Below the pieces are notes generated by a model, which made no database searches, was not told where the DNA came from, and saw nothing but the letters and a program-made list of their open reading frames with translations. This document shows positions 19,451 to 28,498 of a stretch of DNA of 64,000 bases, piece after piece (the stretch's first letter is position 1; each line of letters begins with the position of its first letter). The DNA is from Gimesia maris (GTDB lineage Bacteria > Planctomycetota > Planctomycetia > Planctomycetales > Planctomycetaceae). The DNA lies in assembly GCF_008298035.1 (NCBI RefSeq), contig NZ_CP042910.1, forward strand, positions 4,417,001 to 4,481,000, in the 5' to 3' direction. A program made the translations under genes and the position numbers.

Positions 19451-20620
19451 ATGATCTGGTTTTCCCTCATTCCCTGGGAATATGGTGTCCGTAATCTCTT
19501 CAGGAGACCGGTGCGCACCCTGCTGACACTCTCAGGATTAACTACGGTAATCGTGCTGGTCTTTATTGTCATCGGGTTTATTCGCGGACTCGAACACTCA
19601 CTCACCGCCAGTGGCGACCCTCAGGTCGCGTTATTGTTTTCACTGGGCATGGGAGAAAACCTGGAATACTCATCCATCCCGATGCGCAGCAGTGAACTGG
19701 TTGCTGCCAGTGTCGCTGGAATCAAAGAATTCAAAGAGCGTAAGTATGTCTCGCCGGAACTCTACCTGGGAACGCAGATTGAACTGCCTGAGCAGGGTCA
19801 GTCTTCCATGGGACTGGTACGGGGAGTCACACAGTCTGCCCTCCTGGTTCGCAGACAGGTGGAACTGGAATCAGGTGGCTGGCCTGCTCCGGGAGAAGTG
19901 CTGATCGGCACACTCGTCTCCACCAAACTGGGATTCACTGATCAGCAACTGGCCGTTGGCCAGAATATACTTCTGGAAGGTCGTACCTGGCGGATCAGTG
20001 GGACTTTCTCTGCAGCCGATTCCGCATTTGAATCTGAGATCTGGTGTCGCCTGGATGATCTGCAACAGGCAATGAAACGCCAGGACCTGAGTCTGGTCGC
20101 TGTTACAATGAACTCGCCCGCCGATTTTCCTGACCTGGATTTATTCTGCAAGGAACGTCTCGACCTGGAATTGCAGGCCCTGCGTGAAATCAATTATTAC
20201 CAGGGGCTGAAAAAAGATTACGGGCCGATTCGCATGCTGGCCTGGCTGGTCGTTTTTCTCGTTTCCGGTGCAGGAGTATTTGCCGGTTTAAATACGCTTT
20301 ACGGTGCAGTCGTCGGCCGCACGCGCGAATTATCTACATTGCAGACACTCGGTTTTTTACGCCGCGCAATTGTGATCAGCCTGATACAGGAAGGCGTGTT
20401 GCTGTCGACTGCTGCCAGCCTGATTGCTGCTCTGATTGCCGTATTTCTGATTAACGGAGTTGCGGTACGTTTTACGATGGGAGCATTTTCGCTCCAGATC
20501 GATAGTATTTCACTTTTAATCGGCAGTGGAGTCGGCGTGCTGCTGGGCCTGCTGGGAGCAATCCCCCCTGCTCTGCGGGCACTACGGTTACCTGTGGTCG
20601 ATGGTTTGAAATCAGTTTAA
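19451..20620 (+). CDS. ABC transporter permease, FtsX/MacB type
   Basis: A 389-residue permease with the FtsX/MacB layout: a first membrane helix at about 24-44, a large periplasmic domain (about 50-260) and three more helices (about 265-290, 310-340, 352-375). The loop between the second and third (GRTRELSTLQTLGFLRRAIVISLIQE) is the conserved FtsX segment that contacts the ATPase. It differs from the other permease of this locus (23502-24641), so the exporter may use a heterodimer. No ribosome site is clear. Confidence 0.87.
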   Translation: MIWFSLIPWEYGVRNLFRRPVRTLLTLSGLTTVIVLVFIVIGFIRGLEHSLTASGDPQVALLFSLGMGENLEYSSIPMRSSELVAASVAGIKEFKERKYVSPELYLGTQIELPEQGQSSMGLVRGVTQSALLVRRQVELESGGWPAPGEVLIGTLVSTKLGFTDQQLAVGQNILLEGRTWRISGTFSAADSAFESEIWCRLDDLQQAMKRQDLSLVAVTMNSPADFPDLDLFCKERLDLELQALREINYYQGLKKDYGPIRMLAWLVVFLVSGAGVFAGLNTLYGAVVGRTRELSTLQTLGFLRRAIVISLIQEGVLLSTAASLIAALIAVFLINGVAVRFTMGAFSLQIDSISLLIGSGVGVLLGLLGAIPPALRALRLPVVDGLKSV

Positions 20621-20626
20621 CTCTAT

Positions 20627-20658
20627 CTCGAATACTGTGTTCGAGTATCTGTTTTTTT
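20627..20658 (+). terminator. Possible weak terminator/attenuator inside the ABC locus
   Basis: A 6-base inverted repeat CTCGAA / TTCGAG (20627-20632 with 20640-20645) is followed by TATCT and GTTTTTTT. It lies between the first permease and the lipoprotein. The stem is short, so partial read-through is likely. Confidence 0.35.
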
Positions 20659-20674
20659 AAAAGGATTGAAACGA

Positions 20675-21214
20675 ATGAATTTTTCAGTAACCCCCCTCGT
20701 ATTTTCTGTTGTTATGGCCGTTCTGGTTTCGGGATGCGGACAATCTGCTCCCGAACAGGCGACTTCCACAGAACCAGATACTGCCGAAGCGGTAACAACT
20801 TCAGACGTGTTGCTCACCAGTGAACCAACGGGTGCAGAAGAAGTAATCGCGGCTCGTAAATCCGCAGAAGACAACTCTGAAGTCGTCGTGGTCGGCCGGA
20901 TTGGTGGCAGCGAAAATCCCTGGGTCGACGGTCGAGCTGTATTCTCAATTGTGGATAACTCGCTGAAAGCCTGCTCTGACATTGAAGGCGATGGGTGTCC
21001 AAAACCCTGGGATTACTGTTGTGAAACAGACAAACTCCCGACTGCAACGGCGCTGGTCAAAGTCGTAGATCAGGACGGCACTCTCATCAATGAAGATGCG
21101 CGTAAGTTGTTAAATCTGAAAGAACTGCAGACGGTTGTCGTCAAAGGTAAAGCCAAACGTGACGACGCGGGAAATCTGACCGTATTTGCCAATGGAATTT
21201 TTGTACGGAAGTAA
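20675..21214 (+). CDS. Lipoprotein with four-Cys motif, unknown function
   Basis: A 179-residue lipoprotein; lipobox LVSGC gives lipidated Cys21. The ATG at 20675 has AAAAGGA 9 bases upstream. After a Thr/Ser/Glu-rich linker (22-65) there is one small beta-rich domain (VVVVGRIGGSENPWVDG to NGIFVRK) that could be OB-fold-like. Inside it, Cys100, Cys108 and Cys115-116 form a motif, C-x7-C-PKPWDY-CC, that looks suited to metal or disulfide chemistry. I do not recognise the family. It is followed 3 bases later by the HlyD-type adaptor and is probably a component of the same envelope system. Confidence 0.75.
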   Translation: MNFSVTPLVFSVVMAVLVSGCGQSAPEQATSTEPDTAEAVTTSDVLLTSEPTGAEEVIAARKSAEDNSEVVVVGRIGGSENPWVDGRAVFSIVDNSLKACSDIEGDGCPKPWDYCCETDKLPTATALVKVVDQDGTLINEDARKLLNLKELQTVVVKGKAKRDDAGNLTVFANGIFVRK

Positions 21215-21217
21215 ACC

Positions 21218-22771
21218 ATGTCACAAGTCGACCTATCACAGTTAGCCATTGATCGCAGTGCGCCCTCACAGGTAAGAGGGCACACGCGATTGCGGCTTGT
21301 TACGCGTTTTCTGCTGCCCGGTGTACTCATCTTCGGTTTTCTGGCGCTGATCACCTGGGCCGCCCGTGATTTTATTTTTCCTCCCCGCCAGGTCACCGTT
21401 ATGCCTGTCATCGTCACGCAAGCATCGATTCGGAATGCTGGCACACCTTTGTTCCAGGCAGCAGGCTGGGTGGAGCCGCGTCCCACTCCTGTCCGCGTCG
21501 CTGCATTATCCCCCGGGGTCATTGAAGAACTGCTGGTTGTCGAAGACCAGAAAGTGAAACGGGGAGAACCGATTGCGTTACTGGTCAAAGAAGATGCTGC
21601 ACTCTCAGTGCGCGCTGCCACTGCGGATCTCAAACTGCGTGAAGCGGAACTCAAACAGGCCAAAGCCACCTTAGCTGCTGCTGAAGTACGTCTGGCGCAA
21701 CCCGTGCATCGTGAAGCAACATTAAGGGCTGCCGAAGCGGAGCTGGCAAAAATTGAAACCGAACTGAAAAACCTTCCCTTCATGGTCCGTCGCGCTCAGT
21801 CAGAATTAAATTTTGCGCAGAACGATTATAAACGCAGGCTGTCAGCCAAAGCAGCAGTCTCACAACGGGCTGTTGACGAAGCGTTGACGGCACTGGAATC
21901 GGCGCGGGCAGCTGCGGAAGAACTGGAGGGACGCCAGGTTTCGCTGGTGGCAGAACGCAAAGCCCTGAAGTCACGCTGCGATGCTCTCAGCAAGGAACTG
22001 GAACTGCTGACCGAAGAAACTCAGGCGCGAGATGAAACCATCGCCATCATCCAGGCAGCCACTGCACGCCTGGATCAGGCGCGCGTCGCCGTGGATCAGG
22101 CAAAACTGACATTAGACCGCATGACGATCCGTGCCCCGGTCTCTGGTCGCATTTATCGGCTGATTGGTCATCCTGGATCGAGTGTCGGCAACATGCTCAC
22201 ACAAATGTCAAGCCATGATGGTAGTACCGTCGTCACCATGTACCAGCCGGAAATGCTGCAGGTTCGCGTCGATGTCCGCTTTGAGGATATTCCCAAAGTC
22301 AGCCTGGATCAGCCTGTTGAGATCAATAACCCGGCTCTTAGTGAGTCGGTTACAGGTAAAGTACTCTTCATCAGTTCCGAAGCCGACATTCAGAAAAATA
22401 CACTGCAGGTCAAAGTCGACATCGATGCTGCAAACCCGGTGTTAAAACCGGAAATGCTGGTCGATGTCACTTTTCTGGCTCCGAAACCTGCAAAAGATGC
22501 GGAAGCCGAAACAGAGGAAACGCGTATTTATATTCCGCGCAATATGATCGAGCAGAATGCAGCGGGGCAAAATATCGTCTGGATAGCCGATCAATCGACT
22601 CGCACGGCTCAACCACAAATCATTCAAACCGAATCCAGTTCAAGTGGACCGCTGGTCGAAGTTACAAATGGTTTAAATATGACCAGCCACCTGATTTCGT
22701 CATCCACAGCCGATCTTGAACCGGGCAGACGTATCTTGATCACCGGCGAAACCGATCAAAAAGGAAATTGA
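21218..22771 (+). CDS. HlyD/MacA-type periplasmic adaptor
   Basis: Membrane-fusion (adaptor) protein of 517 residues that would link the ABC permeases to an outer-membrane or outer-envelope exit. One membrane helix lies at about 33-55. A barrel-sandwich half ([25 protein letters not shown], about 97-121) is followed by a long coiled coil to about 300 rich in Ala/Glu/Leu. The second half-motif is [18 protein letters not shown] (about 304-321), and then come beta-barrel domains. It is longer than typical MacA because of the long hairpin. The arrangement adaptor-ATPase-permease matches DevBCA/MacAB exporters. Confidence 0.9.
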   Translation: MSQVDLSQLAIDRSAPSQVRGHTRLRLVTRFLLPGVLIFGFLALITWAARDFIFPPRQVTVMPVIVTQASIRNAGTPLFQAAGWVEPRPTPVRVAALSPGVIEELLVVEDQKVKRGEPIALLVKEDAALSVRAATADLKLREAELKQAKATLAAAEVRLAQPVHREATLRAAEAELAKIETELKNLPFMVRRAQSELNFAQNDYKRRLSAKAAVSQRAVDEALTALESARAAAEELEGRQVSLVAERKALKSRCDALSKELELLTEETQARDETIAIIQAATARLDQARVAVDQAKLTLDRMTIRAPVSGRIYRLIGHPGSSVGNMLTQMSSHDGSTVVTMYQPEMLQVRVDVRFEDIPKVSLDQPVEINNPALSESVTGKVLFISSEADIQKNTLQVKVDIDAANPVLKPEMLVDVTFLAPKPAKDAEAETEETRIYIPRNMIEQNAAGQNIVWIADQSTRTAQPQIIQTESSSSGPLVEVTNGLNMTSHLISSSTADLEPGRRILITGETDQKGN

Positions 22772-22773
22772 AT

Positions 22774-23505
22774 ATGTCACTTGTTGTCATCAGAAATCTG
22801 ACGAAACAATATCACAAGGGGGGTGAATCGATCACTCCGCTGGATCAGGTCAGCCTGAATATCGAGCAGGGAGAATTCCTGTCTCTCATGGGTGCCAGCG
22901 GTACTGGAAAATCGACGCTGCTGAATCTGATCGCCAGCATCGACCATCCGGACTCCGGTTCCATTCACGTCGATGGTGTCGAAATTACGAAACTTTCCCG
23001 TTCTCAACTGGCCCGATGGCGGGCGGCAAACCTGGGCTACATTTTCCAGACCCATAACCTGGTCCCCGTTTTAACTGCTTACGAAAACGTGGAACTCCCC
23101 CTGCTGCTGTTACCCATGTCTCGTGTCGAACGCAGGAAACGGGTGGAAGTCGCGTTGCAGGCTGTTGACCTGCTGGACCGGGCAGACCACTATCCGCGGC
23201 AGATGTCCGGCGGTCAGGAACAACGTGTGGGCATTGCCCGCGCGATCGTCAAACATCCAAAAATCGTGGTCGCCGACGAACCAACGGGCGATCTGGATCC
23301 GGAAACCTCTGATCAAATCCTGTCTCTACTCAAACGGCTCAATCGGGAACTGGATATCACGATGCTGATGGTCACCCATGACGCCGAAGCCGCCGGTATC
23401 GCCGATCGTCGGTTTTACCTGGATCATGGAAAACTGATTCTCAGACAGTCACCGGAGCACGCCGAACTGACGAATACAGCTGCAACAGCCGGAGAAGCGC
23501 CATGA
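22774..23505 (+). CDS. ABC transporter ATP-binding protein, LolD/MacB/DevA type
   Basis: ATPase of the exporter, 243 residues, one nucleotide-binding domain. Visible motifs: Walker [10 protein letters not shown] at about 40-48, Q-loop [20 protein letters not shown], signature [15 protein letters not shown], Walker [13 protein letters not shown] and the H-loop MLMVTHD. The ATG at 22774 has AAAGGAAA upstream and falls just after the adaptor stop. Its own stop overlaps the ATG of the downstream permease (ATGA). The [11 protein letters not shown] segment is typical of the LolD/MacB group that works with FtsX-type permeases. Confidence 0.93.
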   Translation: MSLVVIRNLTKQYHKGGESITPLDQVSLNIEQGEFLSLMGASGTGKSTLLNLIASIDHPDSGSIHVDGVEITKLSRSQLARWRAANLGYIFQTHNLVPVLTAYENVELPLLLLPMSRVERRKRVEVALQAVDLLDRADHYPRQMSGGQEQRVGIARAIVKHPKIVVADEPTGDLDPETSDQILSLLKRLNRELDITMLMVTHDAEAAGIADRRFYLDHGKLILRQSPEHAELTNTAATAGEAP

Positions 23506-24641
23506 AACTGATCGCTTACATCATGAAAACCCTGTGGGGGCATCGTGCCCGGACCATGCTTACCGTCGCTGGTTCTGCGGTCGCATTATTCGTCTTCTGT
23601 TTTATTCAGTCAATCCAGGAAGGCATGAACGATCTCAAACAGCGGCAGGAAGCCCGCGGTTCATTGATTGTTTTCCAGGCAAACAAATTCTGCCCGGCAA
23701 CCAGTCACCTTCCCCAGGATTATGATCAGCAGATTTCTAAATTCGCCGGGGTCAAAGATGTCATTCCCATTCAGGTCTTCACCAATAACTGTCGTGCCAG
23801 TCTGGATGTCGTAGTGTTTTATGGCGTTCCACCGAAGAAACTGCGTTCCGCGCGTGACTTTGAATTTATCTCAGGTAACTGGAACGAGTTCGAAACGCAT
23901 CAGGATGCCGCCATAGTGGGTCAGTCTGTTGCCAATCGCAGGAAAATCAAGGTCGGCGATAAATTTTCCATCGGCGATCTGTCGGTGAACGTCGCGGGCA
24001 TTTATCGTTCGGAGAATCCCGCAGAAGAAAACTACATCTACAGCCATCTGGAGTTTCTACAGCGTCGTCAGGGCGCGAATCTGGTGGGTACAGTCACACA
24101 ATTAGAAGTGATTCTTGTACCGGGTACCGATCCCATGCAAGTCAGCACAGCCATTGATGAGCGATATCGTAAAGGACCCGTGGAAACCAATACACGTGCC
24201 AAGGGAGTGTTTCAGGCCAAAAGTCTGGGGGATCTTTCTCAACTGATCGAAATGGCCCACTACCTGGGACTGGCTTGTGTCGGACTGGTCCTGGCCCTGG
24301 TGGCAACGACCACTCTGATGTCAGTCGAAGACCGAATCCAGGAACACGCGGTGTTACGCACGCTTGGTTTTTCCGGATTCAAAGTTTTCACGCTGGTTCT
24401 GGCAGAGAGCACTTTTCTCAGTGTAGCTGGTGGCACCCTGGGAGTCGGAACCGCTCTGGTGGTTCTTAAACTGAGCAGTCTTTCCGTTGGTGCGGAAGCA
24501 GTCACCGTCGCCTTTATTCCCTCACTGCATCTGGCCTGGGTCGGCATGCTGCTGGCATGTGTGACGGGGATCTGCGCAGGCATCATTCCTGCCAGTTATG
24601 CTTCTCGTGCAGAAATTGTGCCGGCATTACGAAATGTCTGA
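23502..24641 (+). CDS. ABC transporter permease, FtsX/DevC type
   Basis: Second permease of the exporter, 379 residues, with four predicted membrane helices (about 15-37, 250-272, 292-320, 340-365) around a periplasmic domain of about 200 residues. The periplasmic part has cysteines at about residues 66 and 98. The conserved FtsX segment after helix 2 is [27 protein letters not shown]. Its start overlaps the ATPase stop, so stoichiometric coupling is likely. It ends 19 bases before the convergent DUF1501 gene. Confidence 0.9.
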   Translation: MKLIAYIMKTLWGHRARTMLTVAGSAVALFVFCFIQSIQEGMNDLKQRQEARGSLIVFQANKFCPATSHLPQDYDQQISKFAGVKDVIPIQVFTNNCRASLDVVVFYGVPPKKLRSARDFEFISGNWNEFETHQDAAIVGQSVANRRKIKVGDKFSIGDLSVNVAGIYRSENPAEENYIYSHLEFLQRRQGANLVGTVTQLEVILVPGTDPMQVSTAIDERYRKGPVETNTRAKGVFQAKSLGDLSQLIEMAHYLGLACVGLVLALVATTTLMSVEDRIQEHAVLRTLGFSGFKVFTLVLAESTFLSVAGGTLGVGTALVVLKLSSLSVGAEAVTVAFIPSLHLAWVGMLLACVTGICAGIIPASYASRAEIVPALRNV

Positions 24642-24660
24642 CCGACTGAGATCTTCTTTA

Positions 24661-26109
24661 TCAGGTGAGTCCGGCGATCGGTTCACCTTCATAGATAAAG
24701 TGGGGACGGTCGACATCATCGTGCCAGTAGGTAGTTTGCGGAAGTCCTAACGCGCGGTAAATGGTCGCGGCAAAGTTTTCCGGTTTCTGTGGTTGATCAA
24801 TGGGGAAGCCACCGATCTTATCCGTCGTTCCAATCACACGCCCCCCTTTCACACCGCCGCCGGCAAAAAAGACCGACTGCGTCGCCCCCCAGTGGTCACG
24901 GCCCGGGCGAGCATAAACTTTCGCCAGTTGAGAAATCTTGGGAGTTCGACCAAACTCGCTGCACATTACCACCAGCGTATCTTTCAGTCGGCCGCTCGTC
25001 TCCAGGTCATCCAGCAAAGCGGAGACAGCCCGGTCGGTTGGCGGCAGCAGTTTCTCTTTCAGATGCGGGAAGATATTGCCATGCGTATCCCATGATTCAT
25101 TATTTCCCAGGTTGACCTGAACCAGATTGACTCCGGTTTCTACCAATCTTCTTGCCATCAACAGAGACCAGCCAAATGAATTCTTGCCGTAACGTTCCTG
25201 AACTTTATCATCCGCATGGGTCACATCCATTGCGTAATGGACTTTGTCGTCATTGAGCAATGAAATGGCAGCACTGCGATACCGGTCAAAACTTTCAACC
25301 TGACCGGCGATATCGAGCACTTCGCGCTGCTTCCCCAGTTCCTTAAGTAAACCGATCCGATTGCCCATGCGTTTCTGAGTCATGCCCTGCGAGAGTTTCA
25401 AATGTGGAGTCTGGAATACCCGGTTGTCGCTGCCTCCACGTTGCTGATGGTCGAATGCATACTCCGGAAACGCACCATAGGACTGCACATGAAATGGTGA
25501 GGCTTCGATAAACCAGGGATCTCTGTTGGAACCCATTCTGCCAGCGAACTGTCCCGGAACAACTCGCCCGCTGCGATGGACGATTTTGTCCGGAAGCACG
25601 ATGGCCGGCGGCAGATTCGTGCGTGGCCGAATGACATCACCGGCAATGGCGGCAATCGAAGGGTGATCGGTACTCATCGGTCTGCTGGGATTGAAACCGA
25701 CAGGCACATCTGAACGACCGGTCAACATGATATGATGGCCCATTGAATGCTCATTCGTACCATGCGTAAGTGTTCGACAGACCGACCAGAGATGACTGCG
25801 TTTCGCCAGCATCGGCAGATGTTCTGAAACATGCAGACCGGGTATTTTTGTCGAAATCGGGTTAAATTCTCCGCGGACTTCGGCACTCGCCTCCGGTTTC
25901 ATATCGAAACTTTCATGCTGCGAAAGTCCACCCGAGAGAAAGATAAAGATACATGACTTCGCAGTTTGAAACTTGGTGGGGGCTGCTGCTTCCGCGCGGA
26001 GTGCATCCAGATGGTTGATTCCAAAACCAAGCAGACTGATTGAACCAACTTCCAATGCCGTACGTCGCGACATGGCAGGGTGGCTGACAGAAGTATTCGC
26101 AGGCATCAT
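24661..26109 (-). CDS. DUF1501 domain protein, Tat-exported
   Basis: Second DUF1501 protein of the window, 482 residues, with no DUF1549/1553 partner beside it. ATGs at 26109 and 26106 both lie just after AGGAGAG, and the first was kept. The N-terminus has a twin-arginine-like SRRTALEVGSISLLGF (14-29). Family motifs include FIFLSGGLSQHESFDMKP, EFGRTPKISQ and GRDHWG. It is distinctly different from the other two DUF1501 proteins: HESFD replaces HMDMID/HQDMFD, and there is a long insert with IVLPDKIVHRSGRVVPGQ. It converges with the ABC exporter operon. Confidence 0.92.
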   Translation of the reverse strand: MMPANTSVSHPAMSRRTALEVGSISLLGFGINHLDALRAEAAAPTKFQTAKSCIFIFLSGGLSQHESFDMKPEASAEVRGEFNPISTKIPGLHVSEHLPMLAKRSHLWSVCRTLTHGTNEHSMGHHIMLTGRSDVPVGFNPSRPMSTDHPSIAAIAGDVIRPRTNLPPAIVLPDKIVHRSGRVVPGQFAGRMGSNRDPWFIEASPFHVQSYGAFPEYAFDHQQRGGSDNRVFQTPHLKLSQGMTQKRMGNRIGLLKELGKQREVLDIAGQVESFDRYRSAAISLLNDDKVHYAMDVTHADDKVQERYGKNSFGWSLLMARRLVETGVNLVQVNLGNNESWDTHGNIFPHLKEKLLPPTDRAVSALLDDLETSGRLKDTLVVMCSEFGRTPKISQLAKVYARPGRDHWGATQSVFFAGGGVKGGRVIGTTDKIGGFPIDQPQKPENFAATIYRALGLPQTTYWHDDVDRPHFIYEGEPIAGLT

Positions 26110-26583
26110 GACTCTCCTGAATACAAGAGACGAAACTGTGTAGCGTAAGCAGTTATCTTAACATACCTTATATATTCACATCAATATAATCTAATGCGAT
26201 ACTGAGTAAAAGTCCAATTACTATAAAGTGTCACACAGAACTGTGTATTTTTTCACTGCACTGATTCTGGCGACTGCAAAGAAAGTTGTTTTTTTTCAGG
26301 GCCTGATTGACTGTAATTTCCGCAGAATGAGATCAAATCAGGAAATCGCGCTTCAAAATATGATTGACGATCGACGATACCGTAGATATGCTTTTCGCTA
26401 ACTGATTCCCTCCCCGTTCGCCAGGTGGTGACCGCGTGTGGCTCGCTGAAGGAAGTCACGTTGAAAATTAAAATTACTGTTTTCTTCTAAAGACCTGTAT
26501 TGGAATCCGGGTCTGATTCTCAAGGATGATGTGGGCTCTGTTTGCGCCCCCAACGCGCACCGTGATGCGCACAGGAGAAAATC
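26110..26583. other. Intergenic region between divergent DUF1501 and LexA-like genes
   Basis: About 470 bases, AT-rich near 26160-26240, with no convincing gene; a 68-codon frame on the minus strand lacks start signals and family features. It contains the promoters of the two divergent genes. A palindrome sits immediately before the LexA-like gene at 26555-26570. Confidence 0.55.
26555..26570 (+). promoter_or_regulatory. Palindrome upstream of LexA-like gene, candidate operator
   Basis: Inverted repeat GCGCA-N6-TGCGC ending 14 bases before the start codon at 26584 and just ahead of the AGGAG ribosome site. A dyad here, before a gene for a LexA-type DNA-binding domain, fits an autoregulatory operator or an RNA hairpin masking the ribosome site. 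The stem is only 5 bases, so chance is possible. Confidence 0.35.
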
Positions 26584-26871
26584 ATGAACCAGTATTTAAC
26601 TGAACGACAACAGAAAATTCTGGACTATATTACCCGAGAAATTGATCGATCGGGTATCGCCCCCAATACGGAACAGATTGCTTCCGAATTTGAAATCCCC
26701 TCGCTTAATCGGGTCACTCAATACCTGCACGCCCTGGAAGGCAAAGGTTGGATTACCTGCAACGCCTCACCTCAAGGCGGAATTGCTCTGGTGGAAAACG
26801 GCAACTCTTACCGTCTGGCTGTCTGTGGCGATGTTGAAGGCCGCCGGGTCGCGTTCAAAAAAAGCTCCTGA
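26584..26871 (+). CDS. LexA-type winged-helix DNA-binding protein without peptidase domain
   Basis: A 95-residue cytoplasmic protein. Residues 3-67 match the N-terminal LexA DNA-binding domain: LTERQQKILDYITREIDRSGIAPNTEQIA, then RVTQYLHALEGKGWI. The remaining ~28 residues (GGIALVENGNSYRLAVCGDVEGRR) do not form the S24 autocleavage domain of LexA, and the following DNA shows no continuation of it in another frame. It therefore cannot respond to RecA by self-cleavage as LexA does. Start supported by CAGGAG 7 bases upstream. Probably a small transcription regulator; its target genes are unknown, though its own promoter and the neighbouring DUF1501 genes are candidates. Confidence 0.8.
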   Translation: MNQYLTERQQKILDYITREIDRSGIAPNTEQIASEFEIPSLNRVTQYLHALEGKGWITCNASPQGGIALVENGNSYRLAVCGDVEGRRVAFKKSS

Positions 26872-27101
26872 GAGCAAAAAAAGATTCGTGCTACTCCCTG
26901 TCTGGAAAAGCCAGGACCGGGCCTGAATTCATTATGAAGGGTATAATAAAGCAGGTCGCCAATAATTTCTTAATTTTCCTTTCATTTAAGCCGATTCTTC
27001 TATTCAAACCCTTCCCATGAGTGTACGCTTATGGGACAGAAAATCCCTGTACAGCCTCGAGTTAAAAACTGTTTCATCTTATTCGGAAGGCTCTGACTTA
27101 G

Positions 27102-28448
27102 ATGCTCAGAATTGAAGATCAATCGATACGTTTATGTGACCGGATGCCACGCCGTTCTTTCATGCAGATTGGCGGCCTTGCCATGGGCGGACTCTCTCTG
27201 CCTCAGATTTTGAAAGCGCAGGAAGAAAGCGGAAAACGATCTTCTCATAAAGCAGTCATCATGATCTTCCTGGCAGGTGGTCCTCCGCATCAGGATATGT
27301 TCGATTTAAAACCGGATGCACCCGATGAAATTCGGGGCGAATTTAAACCGATCAACACCAACGTGCCCGGGATTCAAATCAGCGAACTGATGCCACGCGT
27401 AGCTGGTATGATGGATAAGTTTTCGATTATCCGCTCACTGGTTGGCGCGGAAGGCCGTCACGATTCATTCGAGTGCTGTACCGGCCATCATTTCCGCAGC
27501 GCACAGCCACAGGGTGGCTGGCCTTCTGTTGGCTCGGCAATCTCCAAAGTCAAAGGACCGGTACACCCTACCGTACCCGCTTACATCGACCTGTCACACA
27601 CGATGGCACACAATCCCTGGAACATTAAAGGTTCCGGGTTCCTGGGGCTGGAACATGCACCGTTCCGACCGGACGGTGATGTGATGCAGAACATGACACT
27701 CAACTCCATTTCGAATTCCCGGCTCAATGAACGTGCCAGCCTGTTGAATAACCTGGATCGCTTCCGGCGGGTTTCTGAGACAAAACTGACTGATGGCACA
27801 TACGATGGCTACACGAAGCAGGCTCTGGAAGTTCTTTCCTCATCCCGACTGGTCGAAGCGTTGAACCTCGAAAATGAGGATCCCCAAGTCAGAGCCCGTT
27901 ATGGGAAAGACGACCCTAAAGTTCTGAAGTACCCGCTGGATATGGGATACCAGGCGATCATGTCCCGTTTTCTGCTGGCACGCCGGGCAGTCGAAGCAGG
28001 GGCACGTTGCGTGACCTGCAGCTTCGCCCATTTCGACTGGCACGGCAATAATTTTGGTCATGCCCGCAGCGTGATCCCTCTGCTCGACCAGGGAGTCGCC
28101 GCTCTCGTGGAAGACCTGCATGAGCGTGGCATGGACAAAGACGTCACCGTTCTGGTCTGGGGTGAATTTGGACGTACGCCTAAAATCAATAAAAATGCCG
28201 GTCGCGACCATTGGCCGCGTGTGCACGCTGCCCTGATGGCCGGCGGTGGCATGAAAACCGGTCAGGTGATCGGCTCAACCAACCGTCTGGGTGAAGAAGC
28301 GGTCGACCGCCCCGTACATATGCAGGAAGTCTTTGCGACCCTGTATCACAACCTGGGCATCGATGTCGCCTCGACAACCATCGAAGACAACAACGGCCGT
28401 CCCCAGTACCTGATCGACGAACAGACACCGATCCGCGAACTGGTGTAG
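27102..28448 (+). CDS. DUF1501 domain protein, Tat-exported
   Basis: Third DUF1501 protein, 448 residues. Twin-arginine signal PRRSFMQIGGLAMGGL (about 18-33). It is closer to the copy at 3533 than to the one at 24661: both share LDGGPPH/LAGGPPHQDMFDLKPDAP, the ELxPRVA segment, [11 protein letters not shown] and GRDHWPRVH, and end with GRPQYL followed by PI-REL/PELV. This suggests a family duplication within this neighbourhood. No cytochrome-type partner gene is adjacent. GGAAGG lies about 10 bases before the ATG. Confidence 0.92.
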   Translation: MLRIEDQSIRLCDRMPRRSFMQIGGLAMGGLSLPQILKAQEESGKRSSHKAVIMIFLAGGPPHQDMFDLKPDAPDEIRGEFKPINTNVPGIQISELMPRVAGMMDKFSIIRSLVGAEGRHDSFECCTGHHFRSAQPQGGWPSVGSAISKVKGPVHPTVPAYIDLSHTMAHNPWNIKGSGFLGLEHAPFRPDGDVMQNMTLNSISNSRLNERASLLNNLDRFRRVSETKLTDGTYDGYTKQALEVLSSSRLVEALNLENEDPQVRARYGKDDPKVLKYPLDMGYQAIMSRFLLARRAVEAGARCVTCSFAHFDWHGNNFGHARSVIPLLDQGVAALVEDLHERGMDKDVTVLVWGEFGRTPKINKNAGRDHWPRVHAALMAGGGMKTGQVIGSTNRLGEEAVDRPVHMQEVFATLYHNLGIDVASTTIEDNNGRPQYLIDEQTPIRELV

Positions 28449-28498
28449 CCCCGCAAGAACATAAACCAGGACTTTCTTAGAATAAGCTCCACGATAAA

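Noticed and set aside
26253-26459. 68-codon minus-strand frame in the gap upstream of the LexA-like gene
   Set aside because: No ribosome site, no recognisable fold, and adjacent to AT-rich promoter-like DNA; kept as intergenic.
26584-26926. Possible frameshifted full-length LexA
   Set aside because: The alternative frame continuing to 26926 shows no S24 peptidase motifs, so the short protein looks genuine rather than broken.
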